Shown: in pieces, positions 48,041 through 60,000 of the stretch
Numbering within the stretch: position 1 is the first letter of the stretch
Layout: each line of letters opens with the position of its first letter
Origin: Branchiostoma floridae
Lineage: Eukaryota > Chordata > Leptocardii > Amphioxiformes > Branchiostomatidae
Length of the DNA: 60,000 bases
Assembly: GCF_000003815.2 (NCBI RefSeq)
Contig: NC_049985.1
Location: 4,804,234-4,864,233, forward strand
Direction: 5' to 3'
Notes under the pieces: generated by a model
Database searches by the model: none
Seen by the model: only the letters and a program-made list of their open reading frames with translations
Told to the model about the DNA's origin: nothing
Position numbers and translations under genes: made by a program

Positions 48041-51000
48041 GCAGAAAAAATTGACAATGATTAGATTTGAGTATTAAACCCATTAAAATGGTGCCTTACT
48101 ATGTCTTTGTACAAATATTTGGTTCTGAAACAAGAACGACTAAATTGAGAGAAACATGCCATCCTCAGCTCCTTAACTTTAAAGTTTTGGCCCGATGTGC
48201 CAATGAAATCTGGACCTGACCCATTCCCATCCTCTCAGTCTCCACTTATTTTTAGAAAACTTCTACATATTTTCTGGCATATTCCACAACTTTGTTTTTT
48301 CAAGTTTTTGCGCACAAATTTTTCACACGCACAAAATCCCAACCTGTCCTATCTCACAGTATCTGTTGTCATTCACCACAAGTACTGAGTGACAGATGCC
48401 AGATCTCCCCAGAGAGTATGATGTACATGTAAATGTGTGCAGACAGTTTCCAGTGATAACAAGGGGAGCAAGAACACTGTACAGACTACAGTCTCTGGTG
48501 ACATCCAACCACAAGGGACTGGGACAGAGATAAAACTTTTGTCCTTTGTGGAATAGCTACAATGCATCTTTGTCAACCACATCCACTTCTGATATCATAA
48601 AGATAAAACATTAATAGTTAAACTGATCAATCAGTCGTCTACATGTATACAAGCGGCAGCACTGATGTACTGAAGTGATGATGTCTAAGAAAGATTACAA
48701 ATGTTTCTTAAAATATACATCGTGTGCTGTGTAAGTCTGTGAATACTGTAACAAGTGAAATATTCACAGCTGTTTTATTTGCGTAGTTTTCGTAACAAGC
48801 TTAAGATCTCGACATAAAATCAATAAACACATGCTGATTGTCTTGCAATGACACTGTGATACCTACTAGTACTACGGTTATTTCAAACACAAACTGAAAG
48901 ATACACCAACTCTTGCTTTTCACGCTGCCATACAAATGAAATTTGGTGCCACAAAGTTACAGTTCTTTAAGAATTTTTTGAGAATAAGAATTATTTTTTA
49001 ACCTTCAACATTGAGACAATGTTAACATTACACTACACATCTCCATGCAAATTTGTCTGGCCCATGGCCACATGTACTAAAGGTTCATCATGTAACCAGG
49101 CATGCATGGAATGCACTTGTATCAAGAGCAGCAGGACTGCTTTCCCACATTCTTATGCTGCTCACCTTACCGCTGTCTGAATTACTTACAAGATACCATC
49201 TATTATTGCAAGGTTGGTGATCCCCCTAGAACTGAGCTCTCTCCATCAAAGCTAAGGGTGCACATTTCATTTGAACAAATTAAAGAAAGGCATAAACCTT
49301 GCCATGAGACAATTTTCCTAATTGCTCAGGGTTCAGACATAGTTCAACAGGATGACAAGGCACAACGTGTACTACGTAATACTGTAAACCTTGAATGTGT
49401 GCCATCGTGGTTTTATTTTAGATCTCTCCACCACATGACACCATGTATATTATTACTACAGCAATGTTACTACAGAACTGTTTCAATTGTGAACTTACCA
49501 GACTAAATAAAGAAACTCATTTCCCTCCAGATGCAAAATCGAGTCACCACAAAAATGGATGAATTTACAGTAACAGACAGCATGCATTGAGGCCATTGCG
49601 TCTTTATACATAGGCGTCCACAAAAATGTGCAAAGACTAACAAATGGTTGATTGCATGTAGCAGAATACATATCAAGAAACGAGATATCAATAGTATACC
49701 AGAAGATCAGCTGCAGTATACTGAAAAGCTGCCAGGATGCCCAAACTCTAGTCACAAGATAAGATCATGTACAAAATTTCATGACAATCCATCCATAGCT
49801 CCTAAAGTTATGCTGCTAAACCACATAAATAAAATGCTACCCAAAACTTTAAGTTAAACCTTCTTGGCAAAGGTATAGATGGTCTATATACACAATATAA
49901 AAACTTATTCTACACATGCACTCACCCAGAGAAAGAGCACAGTCTGATCAGCTGGGAGGTTGGCACTAGTTCTAACAGTAACACGTTTACATGCAGGGAA
50001 ACAGGAAGTAGGTTTGAGGGAGTGATGTCATCCTGGCTTACCCAGGCAGGAAATTCTGCACATATAAGGTCATGGAGCATCACCTGGTTGGATCTGGCTT
50101 CTACAAAGGACGGCGCATTCTTGCCCTAAAATGGGGAACCTGTTGCATAACGCGTTTCAATCCAACCCTTCCAGTGAGTTCTACAGCTTTACAGAATATT
50201 AACTAACATATTGTGCTGAAGCTAGTTAACACTAAAAACAAACTATGCACAAATGCATTAAATGTTTTATGCCCATAACCTGTGAACATGAAAGGGGTTA
50301 TAGACAGAAATCCCCCTGATTTAATAATGGTATAACCTACCCTTTGGGGAGGGTGAGTCATACCCATCTATCTTAACATATTCCACACCTGTAACAGGTG
50401 CTGCATACAGAATAATAGATGACAAGTTAACAAAGTTGACCACACAAAGGTCGCTTAAAAAAGAGACTGAAAATTTGAACTTCGAGTTTAACACGAGCAT
50501 CACGATAATGTCATGGTGACGCAGTGGTAGGGAAAAAGCAGGTGTTTGGCAAAAGATTGATTTACATATCAACCAGTAATTTGATCTACTAATTTAAATA
50601 TCAATTTTTGATCCAATCTACTGACGTCCTGGTAGGCATCAACCGCCCAATACCACAGATACAACAACAGCAATCACTCGTATTGTCAACTCTGCGTATT
50701 TCATTGTCATTTACATCATGCATCATATGTTCCAACTTTAATTTTAAAACAAAGTGTCACAAATCCAATCTTGCTTGCTCGGGCACTGCTGCATGGTGGA
50801 AAGGGGGCCAGAAGACGAGTCAGTGTGCTTTTCTGTGGGGGGGGGGGGGCATTTGTCACCAAGGTGATGGGCAACATAGAAACCCTTGATCCAGACCTTC
50901 TCTTCACCAGTCCACCCCCAGTGATTAATGTATGGTCCCTTAAACGTGAAACTTGAAACTGACAGGGCCAGACAGCGTTAGGCCCTGGTGCACCCAAGGA

Positions 51001-53044
51001 CACAAACCTGTCTTCAAGAACAAGTTACAAGCAGGAATGAAGAAGTTATTTCATGTTTCAACAATTCCTAATTAAATCTTATATAGTGTTAAATTTAGTG
51101 TAGAACAGACAAAGACATAACTTTGCTGTCAAATTGTTCGCTTTAACTTGAGAGTTGAAACTCTGCAAATGACAACTGGCTGGGAAATTACTGTGGTAAA
51201 ATTACTAAGAACCAGATGGTTTGGGTCAATGTCTTCATTCGAAAAACGTCAAGAATTTTCTACCTCCGGCCCAGGTATGCAGAACATTCCGAAATGTGCA
51301 GAACCAAAAACAAATAACCCTGGGCAACTGCATTCTTCTATGCTTAGCTTGTCAACTCTGATGCTGCATTTATGGAAATACTTTTATGTCAACCTTGCCT
51401 TTTATGTACATATACCTTACATGTACATGCAACCAAGGGCCTAGGGGCTAAGTACAATGTCATGTACCTTACAAGATACATGCCTCACGACTTGTACATG
51501 CCAACATGTACATGTACCAACATACAACCTGGGCTGTAAAAGTGTATATACCTAACTGAGGGGCTTGCCTTTAAACTTAAAGTGCATATACCTAATGTAT
51601 ATCTTACATACAACCTATAACGTTCCTTTTATGTACATACACCTCATACATAGCTAAAGGGCTTGACGTTTGTGTGCTCTTGTGCAAAGATCCACCCACG
51701 TAAAGCAATTCACCTCAGCAATGACCTCAGCCCCTCTCTCTAGCTTACGAAGCTAATTGAGTGGGTGTCTGGATTCTCAAATGCGCCTAGAAACCAAATA
51801 AAGTCTAAACCTGGTTACTGTTATATGTGATCAGTTAACACAAATTACACTCCCATCTGAAGTCACTACATTAAACAAGCAAACTAGTCTTCATTCAGAA
51901 ACATTACTACAACAAGTCATTATTGTCATAAACTTATTATCCACCCAAAAGTGGTGTCATGTTCTTGTACCATTATTCTATGATCCAATATCTGCTGTAC
52001 AAGTTTTACAAAAAAATTCTGAAGAACGCCCCACATATTACATTAAAATGAGGGAAGGCAATACCACAAAATTAAGGTCACCTTGCTACAAATCACATGA
52101 ATAAGGCGGCTTTCCCCACCAATTACGGGAAATCAAAATAGGTAACAGAAAAGGGCATGCAGGCCCTCAATATACACCCAGGAAGAGGTGCTGAGGTTAT
52201 ACAGTAGTGTACAACAGCAAGGATACAAGTTTGGGAGAGAACGTAATTTGCATATGAACCCTGACTTCCTGCAACAGGAAAAGGGGTGCCTTCAACAGCG
52301 CTTGTTTGACAAACTCCAAGCAGACCTATCGGTGGCAAGGCCAAAGGGCCAACCAGTGTCCAAAAGCCTGTTGGCTTACTGCTTGGTTTGCCTCTTTGAT
52401 ACTGCCTTGCCAATGATATATCTACCTGGAGATAATGATGTATACCTGGAGATTTAACCTGTTTTACATTTAACCATGGATAGTGAGTGAGTGAGTGAGT
52501 GAGTGAGTGTTAACATCACACTGATACATAATAAAGTGCCACAGACTTCCCGCTAGGGCCCTAAGGCTGATGTATCATATGGCAAGCTATGTCTACCTTG
52601 GAGGTAGCACACAACAAGTATAAAATATTCCCATTGTATGATACAGATAGCCTTTTTACGAACAGAAAAAAATTTCGTTTCAGGTCTATAGTTATGAGTA
52701 AGAAGTTTCACAAATGCAATACGGAACAGCGAGTACATGTATATGTGGCTCTGTTTGAAGGACAGTAAAACCTACTTGACATTTTGAGTGAGTGTTTGAT
52801 TCTCCTGGAGAGAATTGCTTTGACGTACCATAAAGGTTACAGCTTAGTACACCCTTAAGCAGCATGAGCTCTCATGAATATGAGCGTCATGGTAAGCGCT
52901 GTGGCTTCTCCCTTTTTGCCTCAATGACAAACAGAGATTATGTTTTCAGTATAAAAACAACAACAATTATAGTCTAATTCATGTGTGTGTCAAACCGCTG
53001 GATTGTTTTGATTTCGTATGTGGTTAGGTTTCCTCTTATAAAGC
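48041..53044. other. Long stretch without recognised gene
   Basis: The thymosin 5' noncoding exon and promoter should lie in this interval; a GT donor CCAACCAG|GTGATG on the minus strand near 50090 is one weak candidate. A segment at 49500-49860 has dispersed-repeat style. Poly-G runs occur near 50838-50849. A (GTGA)n run is at about 52483-52509. A remnant of the GATACT/CTACCTGGAGAT repeat is at 52390-52455. The longest ORF (49102-49506) shows no family resemblance. Confidence 0.4.
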
Positions 53045-53507
53045 TTAAAGGGGCATTCCACTCCAGAAGCGGGTATCATAATTCATCAGAGAATAAATTG
53101 TTATGCTTGAATCAAGTTTGTTTTGTCAAATGTACCATGAGTTGAAGCCTGAACGCAGGGCGTGCATTATAGCGATCGACTTCTTGAATTCCCCGCTGGT
53201 CCCTTACCAACAATCCCAGAATTCAATGCGCATGGTGTGTTACGGACGGGCTGGATCGACGAAGCCGCCAAGGACTCTTCCAGTTGAAAAGGTTGGTACT
53301 GGCATAAATTTCGATGTTAGATGCTCAGAATTGCTTTTTTGGCTAGACTAAATATGTGTGCACAACCTCTATCAGAACTGGTAGGCAAACGCGTTCCAAT
53401 CATTATTTGCGGGCCATTCTGTAGCGATCTGCCAATATGTAGATAGTCATTTTTAGATAGCAGAATGGTCCGTAAAAAGTTGCCAAATTTCTGTATTCCG
53501 AGGTACG

Positions 53508-54470
53508 CTGAGCATCAGACTTTTTGTGTACCTTCCTAAATGTCCGATAGTAATTTTACCGTTTTCGGTTTGCTCTCACTCACTCAGCGAACCGAGATAT
53601 TGGGCCCGAAACTGACCATGAAAGTAGCGTGTTTACTGTTAGCGGCGTCATTTTTAGCCTCCACCAGGCCTTGCTACGGGGGTGTGTGGATCGTACAATT
53701 CGGTAAAAAAATCGGGAATTGGCCAAGGGAGTCAGTCCACGATTAGATTCACATTTCCCCTCCGCGGCCGACCAACCTCTCTGGTAGCAAACCCCTGCCT
53801 TTGGCAAATTATTCTCCTTATGAAACCAGCGTAGTCAGTCTGGTATTGAGGCTATCCATTTTTTGTTTTGACATACGTCAGATGCACGTGTATGGCGACA
53901 AGCGACTACTTTCAGCTCTCACTACAGTGCTTATATTTCTGCATTCTAAAAAGCTAAGGTCTTCAAACGTTTTGTGTACATTTCTAACTGTTTGATAGTA
54001 ACTCGACTGCTTTCGTTATATTTGTAGTTATACCGTTTACGAGAAATCGGGCCTAAAATTGACCTTGCATTCAGAGTGTTTTCGGCTAGCGACGCCATTT
54101 TTTTGTTGACATGTGATGACCTAGTTTACTACAGTGATAATATCTCTGCATCCTGAAAAGCTAAGGTCTTCAAACATTTTGTGTGCATTCCTAAATGTTT
54201 GATAGTCACTCGACTACTTTTGTTAAGCTCGTAGTTATACCGTTTACGAGAAATCGGGCCCCAAAATCGGCCTTGCATTCAGAAGTGTTCGCGGCCACGC
54301 CATTTTTGTTGACATACGATTACCAAACTTTTACATTGTATTCAAGTGCTAACATCTCTGTATCCCCCAAAACTACGGTCTTCAAACTTTTTGTGTACAT
54401 TCCAAAATGTCTGGTAGTCACTCGACTGCCTGTAGTTGTACAATTTACAAGAAATTGTTCCCAAGGTTGG
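53508..54470. repeat. Tandem ~208-bp units, diverged
   Basis: TTTTGTGTACATT-C-TAAATGT-TGATAGT and CGCCATTTTT-GTTGACAT recur with a period of about 208 bp (marks near 53520, 53970, 54177 and 54387; one unit between the first two is more diverged). It lies subterminally in the TTAA-bounded element. Confidence 0.8.
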
Positions 54471-54600
54471 CTAAGATAGCAGACACCGGAAGTGCAGGAT
54501 TTGCAGAATTCCATAGCATGCAATAATGTCATAGAGTTCCATGTCTTTAAAATTATGCATAAACTGGTGCATAACTGCCACTTCTGTTTTTGTTTGATAG

Positions 54601-55558
54601 AAAAGAGAAGGACGTGGTCGAGGAAAAGCCCAAGTCAAAAGGTAATTTTTAATTTCATTACTAGTAGAAAAGTGTCCTCATGTGCCTAATTACATGTATG
54701 TATATTTATTTTTTAAAATGACAACACTGGATTTGTCAAGGGACATGATATGTTTGGTAAGATTACTTGTTCTGGTAAAAAAGATTGACAGAAGTGTATG
54801 ATTTGGGCTAATGGACTAGGCACTGGTATACCTCAAAGTCAAACCAAAATATTTATTGCACTAACAGATTTTGTAGTGCATGCAAAATCTAATCATTATC
54901 ATGACAAGCTTATAATTGCTTCTTTCCTGGGAGTGACTCTGAAATTAATATAAGAAATGTTCTCTGTTTTGGCATGTAAAAGAATATGTGGCTACTATAC
55001 TGTATAGTAGCTAGTGTAAATCTATATTTAAAACCTTTCAAATATCCGATTTAAGAATTATAGTCAGTACAGTACTAATATATATTGGGTGCAGAAATGT
55101 GCTAAGCACTGTTATAAGTGATATATTCTTTTGTAGGCAGCCCAGAAGCCATTCTTGCTTGCTTGTATGCTTGATGGATGTTATATTCAGAAAAGCCATC
55201 TTGGAGTTGGGTGATGTTGTAATACTAAGATCATACTAATAGTTCATGTATGGTCGATTTCAGCAAAAGGTTGACATGGAAGAGTCAGTTTTTGCATGGA
55301 AAGGGAGATGGAGTTTGTAAATTTCAGCCTCTCTTGTTATTCATGATTGTCATTTTTAACATAGATGCAAATGTGGCCTAGTATTATTTTGTCATCAATG
55401 AATATCTTAATCACAAGAACATTGTTGACTTCAGAATATATTCTTTGCAGTTGACCTAAGGCAGCGGTTGGACTACAGTAAGAGGCTAGGAGACTATGTG
55501 GTCAAAAACATCTATGAGAAGAATCAGGACTACACTTTCAAAAAGAAAGGTGTTGAAG
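54601..55558 (+). CDS. Two phase-compatible putative exons of an unrecognised gene
   Basis: Exon a, 54601-54641, follows a TTTGATAG acceptor and ends AAAAG|GTAATT. Exon b, 55451-55558, follows TTCTTTGCAG and ends GAAG|GTTGTC. In the one frame open through both they join in phase 1, giving a charged segment (KEKDVVEEKPKSK) followed by VDLRQRLDYSKRLGDYVV and further Lys-rich sequence. I do not recognise the family. No first or last exon was found: a candidate upstream ORF at 53219-53284 is not in compatible phase. The exons sit inside the TTAA-bounded 4.9-kb element and could be host exons interrupted by it, element-encoded, or chance. Confidence 0.3.
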
Positions 55559-57440
55559 GTTGTCATACACAGGCGTCGGGAGTTTTGTGGTGGCTAGGTG
55601 CTCCAAAAGCCTGACTTTCCAGGCCAGACAATAAAACTGCAATTGCACAGTACCGTTCAAGGTTTACAGGCTAGTAAACAAGTGTCGTTTGGAACTCTAC
55701 TGTTTTCATGGTCATGTTTTCTCATTTTTGTTATGTTTTTTGTAGCATACATGCTTTATATGACAAAACTACATGTAGTTTCTGTTTTGAACGTTTCAAA
55801 ACTGCTGCTGCTATTTCTCTTAGACACAAGAAATGTGAAAATATAAATATTAATTCATGAACATGCAACTTGAACATGTTGGCAGTAGCCCATATACTTC
55901 AGGTCAAATCCAGGTAGATCCTGATATACTGATTTTATATGACAGGCTATATTATTATGTTAATAAGGACAAGTTCCCATTGTATATCCAGTGGATCATT
56001 TTATTCATAAATATCCTGCCTACATATGTCAGAAACAAATGCTGTTTTACAACAATATATGTGTATCCACCAAAGTTTTCCCTGCCTATTTGTGAAAATT
56101 ACACAGAAATGTAATTGTATATTGATATGATATACATGTCTTTCTTGCTGTATATCTAGTTCAAAGGAATATGAAAATAAGGATACTTAATTTACTTCAA
56201 GGTTTCTATTTGGCCTGTTGTATAAAGCATGGATAGGTAGATAAATTTATACAGGTGAGGGGTAGATAGATGTCCGCATTTGGTTGAATGCACCTGTTAT
56301 AGTGCAAATAATGTGGAAACTGTGTAACACTGTTATCAAGATTGTTTTATCTTAGCAGTAAAGCCTCACCCTTATTCTAATTCTAACCCCAAGCTTAACA
56401 AGAATGGATAACCCTAACAGTAAAAACTCACTCTCTGGTTTAACGTCAGATCAATTTAGCAATTGAACATGTGGTGGCGAAATATCTTAACATGAAAATG
56501 TCCTATGTAATTAGTCTCATCTTTAGAGGGATAAGTCTGTCTTATTTTGGTGACTGCACAGGCTGGAACCATGCACCGCACTGATCTCCCAAGATGATTC
56601 TTGTGGACCCAGCACGAAAACTGTCTGTACGCTCACAGTTGTAAGATTCTGGGAGAAACAAAAATGCATGTAAATTGTAATGTTATATTTTTTTTTTTGT
56701 ATTAAAAGATTGCAACAAGTACACTTCTTGCCACTTTGTTTCAATCTGGTTATTTTCGGATCTTGGTATTGCCCTAACAGCCCCCCTCCAAACATTTCCA
56801 ACTTTTCACACTAAATTGGTGGCACAAGTTATCACAAAACTGTCCATTTCTTCACACAAAAAACCGGAAACGAGGTTTGAAAACTTTTAGGTGCACAACA
56901 TATCAGGTAATATACTGTAGTGAAAAAAGGTTCCTGAAAAATTGTAGTATGATTCATACTTACTAAGTTCAGAATGGTGCAGGTAAATTTTGTCTGGTGC
57001 AGGTAATTTTCAATGCTACCTGCACCAGTGCAGGTATATAAAAAACAGTATTTCGAGTCCTGCTAGATTTATATACAGGTCACAAATTCGACCACATGTG
57101 GCTATGTTTCCGTAAGCTCACCATCGTGCGACCCCACACACAGATCGTGCAAAATAAATGGAACAGAAACACAAAATCTACATTTACCTATTTCCCAATG
57201 GCTCCCTGACATCTTCCAGTTCAAGTCATTTTGTCACTGTAGATAATATAAGTGCAGTTTTCAGTGCAGACCTCATGAGACGGGATGGAATTCCTCGTGT
57301 ATCTTGACGCATTTCAGCTGGCTACGGCCGCTCCCGACGCCCATACCGCTGCGATCGGGGTTGCTGTGGTCCACGGGATCTGTCAGCTCACGAAGGTCGT
57401 GGCAACACATACACTCACACACTGTAGGCTGCAGTTGTAG

Positions 57441-57683
57441 TCATCGCATCTGCACCATATGCTTCTTGGCGCTAGCATGCATGCAACCCTCCGTCTCGTA
57501 ATCCCGGCCGTCCCGTGCCGCCCCTGGTTGCGTGGCGGTCCCAGCAAAGGCTTCTGCAGGCTGATTGTTCTCATCGCTACTCTCCGACTCTCCAGAATCA
57601 CGTTCAGGCTCATATGCGTATGGCATAATGTCGTCTGAGTCGAACTCGTCTGAGACACGCACGGCCGGAGTCCGCCATGACAC
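57441..57683 (-). CDS. Acidic coding fragment, possibly P2X7-ballast-like N-terminal exon
   Basis: One minus-strand frame encodes an acidic, Ser/Glu-rich stretch containing DEFDSDDIMPYAYEPE followed by DSGESESSDEN. The pattern of an acidic run plus P-Y-x-Y-E-P-E resembles the N-terminus of P2X7-C-terminal-domain-like proteins common in invertebrate genomes. I do not see the expected cysteine-rich continuation nearby. The frame has no clear in-frame ATG at its start, so boundaries are uncertain and the span is only the open frame. It lies near the right end of the TTAA-bounded element 53045-57918. Function is not assigned; this may be part of an element-borne or fragmentary gene. Confidence 0.3.
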   Translation of the reverse strand: MSWRTPAVRVSDEFDSDDIMPYAYEPERDSGESESSDENNQPAEAFAGTATQPGAARDGRDYETEGCMHASAKKHMVQMR

Positions 57684-57918
57684 TTTGTCGTCTGCTTCGT
57701 GTTTTGATCTGTGCGGATGCCCATATTTGGAAAACCCGTGACGTCAGGTCAAAGCCGAGAATTGGAAGCGGTCCCGCATGGGGGTTCATAGGTTTAGAAC
57801 AGTGTTTGGTCGAAAAGTCAGTCGTGGTGATTTAGTCAAAAGTCGGGTGCATTTGTATTCCGAAGAGTGTAATATATATGGGAAAAATACTCGTTTCATG
57901 AGTGGAATCCCCCTTTAA

Positions 57919-60000
57919 TGAGACTTTGAAATGATAAGATTTTCTGCCTTCACACTTGCTTGAAGATCATTTGGCAATGCATGATTCATTTAGTCCCAAA
58001 CCTTCAGAAAAATATGGGATAAATCTTTCAGCAGTCTGTAACCTTGGCTAATAGATCTTACCCACTGATAAGATTAAGCACACACTCTGCCATTATGAAG
58101 CCCAGACAACATGGCTTTCTTCAGGGACACTCACTTAAATAGGTCTGGCTGCTACAGTACACTTCCCATGTCTTAAACTTTCAGCTTACAAATGTCAAAG
58201 ATTGAAAGAACATATTTGGGAGGCCTTCTGATGTTGAGCGACTACAAAATGGTTCAAAAGTCTGTAGTGCTACAATCAGTATTCACAACTCAGCTCTTGA
58301 ACACAATACGAGCAGGTGGTCTACTGAGTACTCAGACACACCAAGGTCAACTGCATTTTACATACATCATTACCAAGTCACACCAAATTACCTACAACAA
58401 ATTGTCATTTGTGAACACTAATGCATGGAAACAATTTTTGGCTCTACAAAGACAACATACCGAGTAGCTGCTTTTAGCTGGCATCTGTATGTATAGCTTG
58501 AGGCAAAATGCTTATCTAGTGGTGTGCTACAATCAGCAAAATCTTGAATTTTTGCATATCGATGTACAGAACTACAATATAGGTCAGAGGCAGTCCTGAG
58601 TTCACCTTGTGCAGTAAACCAACCTCTCAGATATTCTACATAGCAAGAAGGTCAACCTTTGCCTGCCAGCTGGTTTAACTTTCGACTTGATAAAAATCAA
58701 GGCCACTAGAAGAAAACTGTTTATGCCTGGGACGCCATGTTGGCTTACTGGGGACAGGCAGTGCCAGGGTTTCTGCTGGCCCTTTTCCCTCTGGAATTTC
58801 CTGTTAAAATTTCCTAACATCTGTACAAATTCTGGCTTTGAGTTTGACAGGAGTCTCTCTTTAATTTTGTCATGTCAATAATATTATACAGAAGTGCCAA
58901 CATGAGAAAACTTTCACCTCAACAAGATCCTGAGCTTTAAAGGTCCATTTTAATATAATATGCAAGATTTTTGGCAATGAAATTTTAAATAGTAGTATTC
59001 CAGAGGAAAAAAATTTGAATGACATGTTTAGCCAGTTTTTAGCATGTTTGATTCATTACTTCATATCTCTGGTATTTTTAGATAGATTTTTAGACTGTGT
59101 AAATACAGGCATCTCCTAAGTTTCTGAAACTGATTTTTATTTAGGCAAACTACTTTTTCTATCATTTATGAGAACTATTGAATAGTGGGTGTCCCTGTTT
59201 CTTAAGGCTAACCTACTGAACTTATCATTGTAAGGACCCCCCTCCCCATGCAGGCCCCTTCAAACAAGACTTTCCTGTCCAACAACTAATAGTAATACAT
59301 TACCTTTTCACCTGGTCAGAAACAGGCTGGACTATGGCGGCACTGAACCGTTCAGCACCATACACATGGACAACAACTGTGACAAGAATACCACTGTTAT
59401 GTGACATAAATACAGGTACACCTGTACCGCCCTATTCCTACCTATTTGGGGAACATGTAATTCAACACTGAACACACATTTAAGTAACAGTGTCTCGTTT
59501 TCTATGGGTTGTAAATGGAAGGAGGAAAGAGAACATAATGGTTCATTCATCCATAGCCAACTTCCACCCGTCCTCGGTATTGAAAGGGTTAAAGTGTGTA
59601 GTCTCGGTGACGCCACCTACAATGTCTATAGACTGCAACAAAACCTCCTCTACATTAAGACAACCTGGCCACTTCTTGGTGGTCCCTTACATGATTTTTC
59701 CCATTAAGAATCCTGTCTTTAGTTATTGCCTGTCAACAAAGTCCAGATGTATCAGTCCTTTGACTGTATTTATGCCTATGTTCTCAACTCTGCTACCTTT
59801 TGGACAACAAAAATGACTTTGCTCATGTGCAGAATATTTGTTAGCTACACCAGTGCATGAATTGTCTCACTACCAGGTAAAAATGTACTGAACATTTCTA
59901 GTTTATCAATAAGTACATGATAAGAAATATGTCTTTTCAACAGTTTTTTTAACAACAAAAAAACAAACAATGATAATTGCGGTGTCATAGGTGGCATTCC
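57919..60000. other. Right flank, no gene recognised
   Basis: No spliced exon set, known motif or RNA gene was recognised on either strand. Open frames here (the longest is 59490-59816) lack family features. Confidence 0.45.

Larger units (their letters stand above)
53045..57918. mobile_element. 4.9-kb TTAA-bounded, Kolobok-like non-autonomous element
   Basis: TTAA at 53045-53048 and at 57915-57918 flank inverted termini AGGGGCATTCCACTC and GAGTGGAATCCCCCT (15 bp, one mismatch). TTAA target duplication with 5'-RGG ends is characteristic of Kolobok; piggyBac also uses TTAA but with different ends. No transposase-length ORF is present. Contents are ~208-bp tandem repeats near the left end, two putative small exons, and the acidic fragment near the right end. 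Confidence 0.6.

Noticed and set aside
49102-49506. 134-aa ORF
   Set aside because: No recognisable domain, composition like noncoding DNA, no splice signals in phase.
53103-53351. 82-aa ORF with MRMVCYGRAGSTKPPRTLPVEK as first exon of the gene at 54601
   Set aside because: Its donor phase is incompatible with the only frame open through the next two exons; a THAP zinc finger was also considered but the cysteine and histidine pattern is absent.

Overview
This is a eukaryotic, intron-rich window. Three multi-exon genes can be assembled completely from splice sites and reading-frame phase, and parts of a few others are visible. Their products resemble vertebrate orthologues closely in length and motif order. 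The window is also dense in small foldback and inverted-repeat elements, minisatellites and short introns. This suggests an invertebrate deuterostome, most likely amphioxus (Branchiostoma); that assignment is inferred from style and protein similarity, not from a database search.

Layout. 1-4621: no convincing gene, only repeat-like and low-complexity DNA. 4622-15441 (minus): complete VPS18 in 11 coding exons, 984 aa, with a C-terminal RING. 15442-16372: probable shared promoter, with two YY1-like sites pointing outward and a perfect 26-bp hairpin. 16373-41685 (plus): complete DIS3 (RRP44, exosome catalytic subunit) in 21 coding exons, 956 aa, with PIN and RNB active-site residues intact. Its roughly 9-kb intron 18 holds four related units, each with a structured, RNA-gene-like 3' module. 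43702-44521: an element with inverted ends that encloses one RecQ-type helicase exon. 45990-48000 (minus): complete beta-thymosin gene in four coding exons, 117 aa, three repeats. 53045-57918: a 4.9-kb element bounded by TTAA and short inverted termini, Kolobok-like, containing about 208-bp tandem repeats and a few coding fragments. 57919-60000: nothing recognisable.

VPS18 and DIS3 are divergently transcribed housekeeping genes (endolysosomal tethering and RNA decay) with no pathway link beyond the shared promoter region. Thymosin is an independent actin-binding gene.

The most unusual material is (a) the four-unit array in DIS3 intron 18, where E-box, TATA box, a UUCG hairpin and a 129-140 nt module with self-complementary ends recur at fixed spacing; (b) tandem duplications that straddle exon-intron borders at five separate places in VPS18 and DIS3; and (c) the RecQ exon enclosed by inverted repeats. 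Two assembly gaps (18479-18578 and 34258-35143) fall in repeated DNA.
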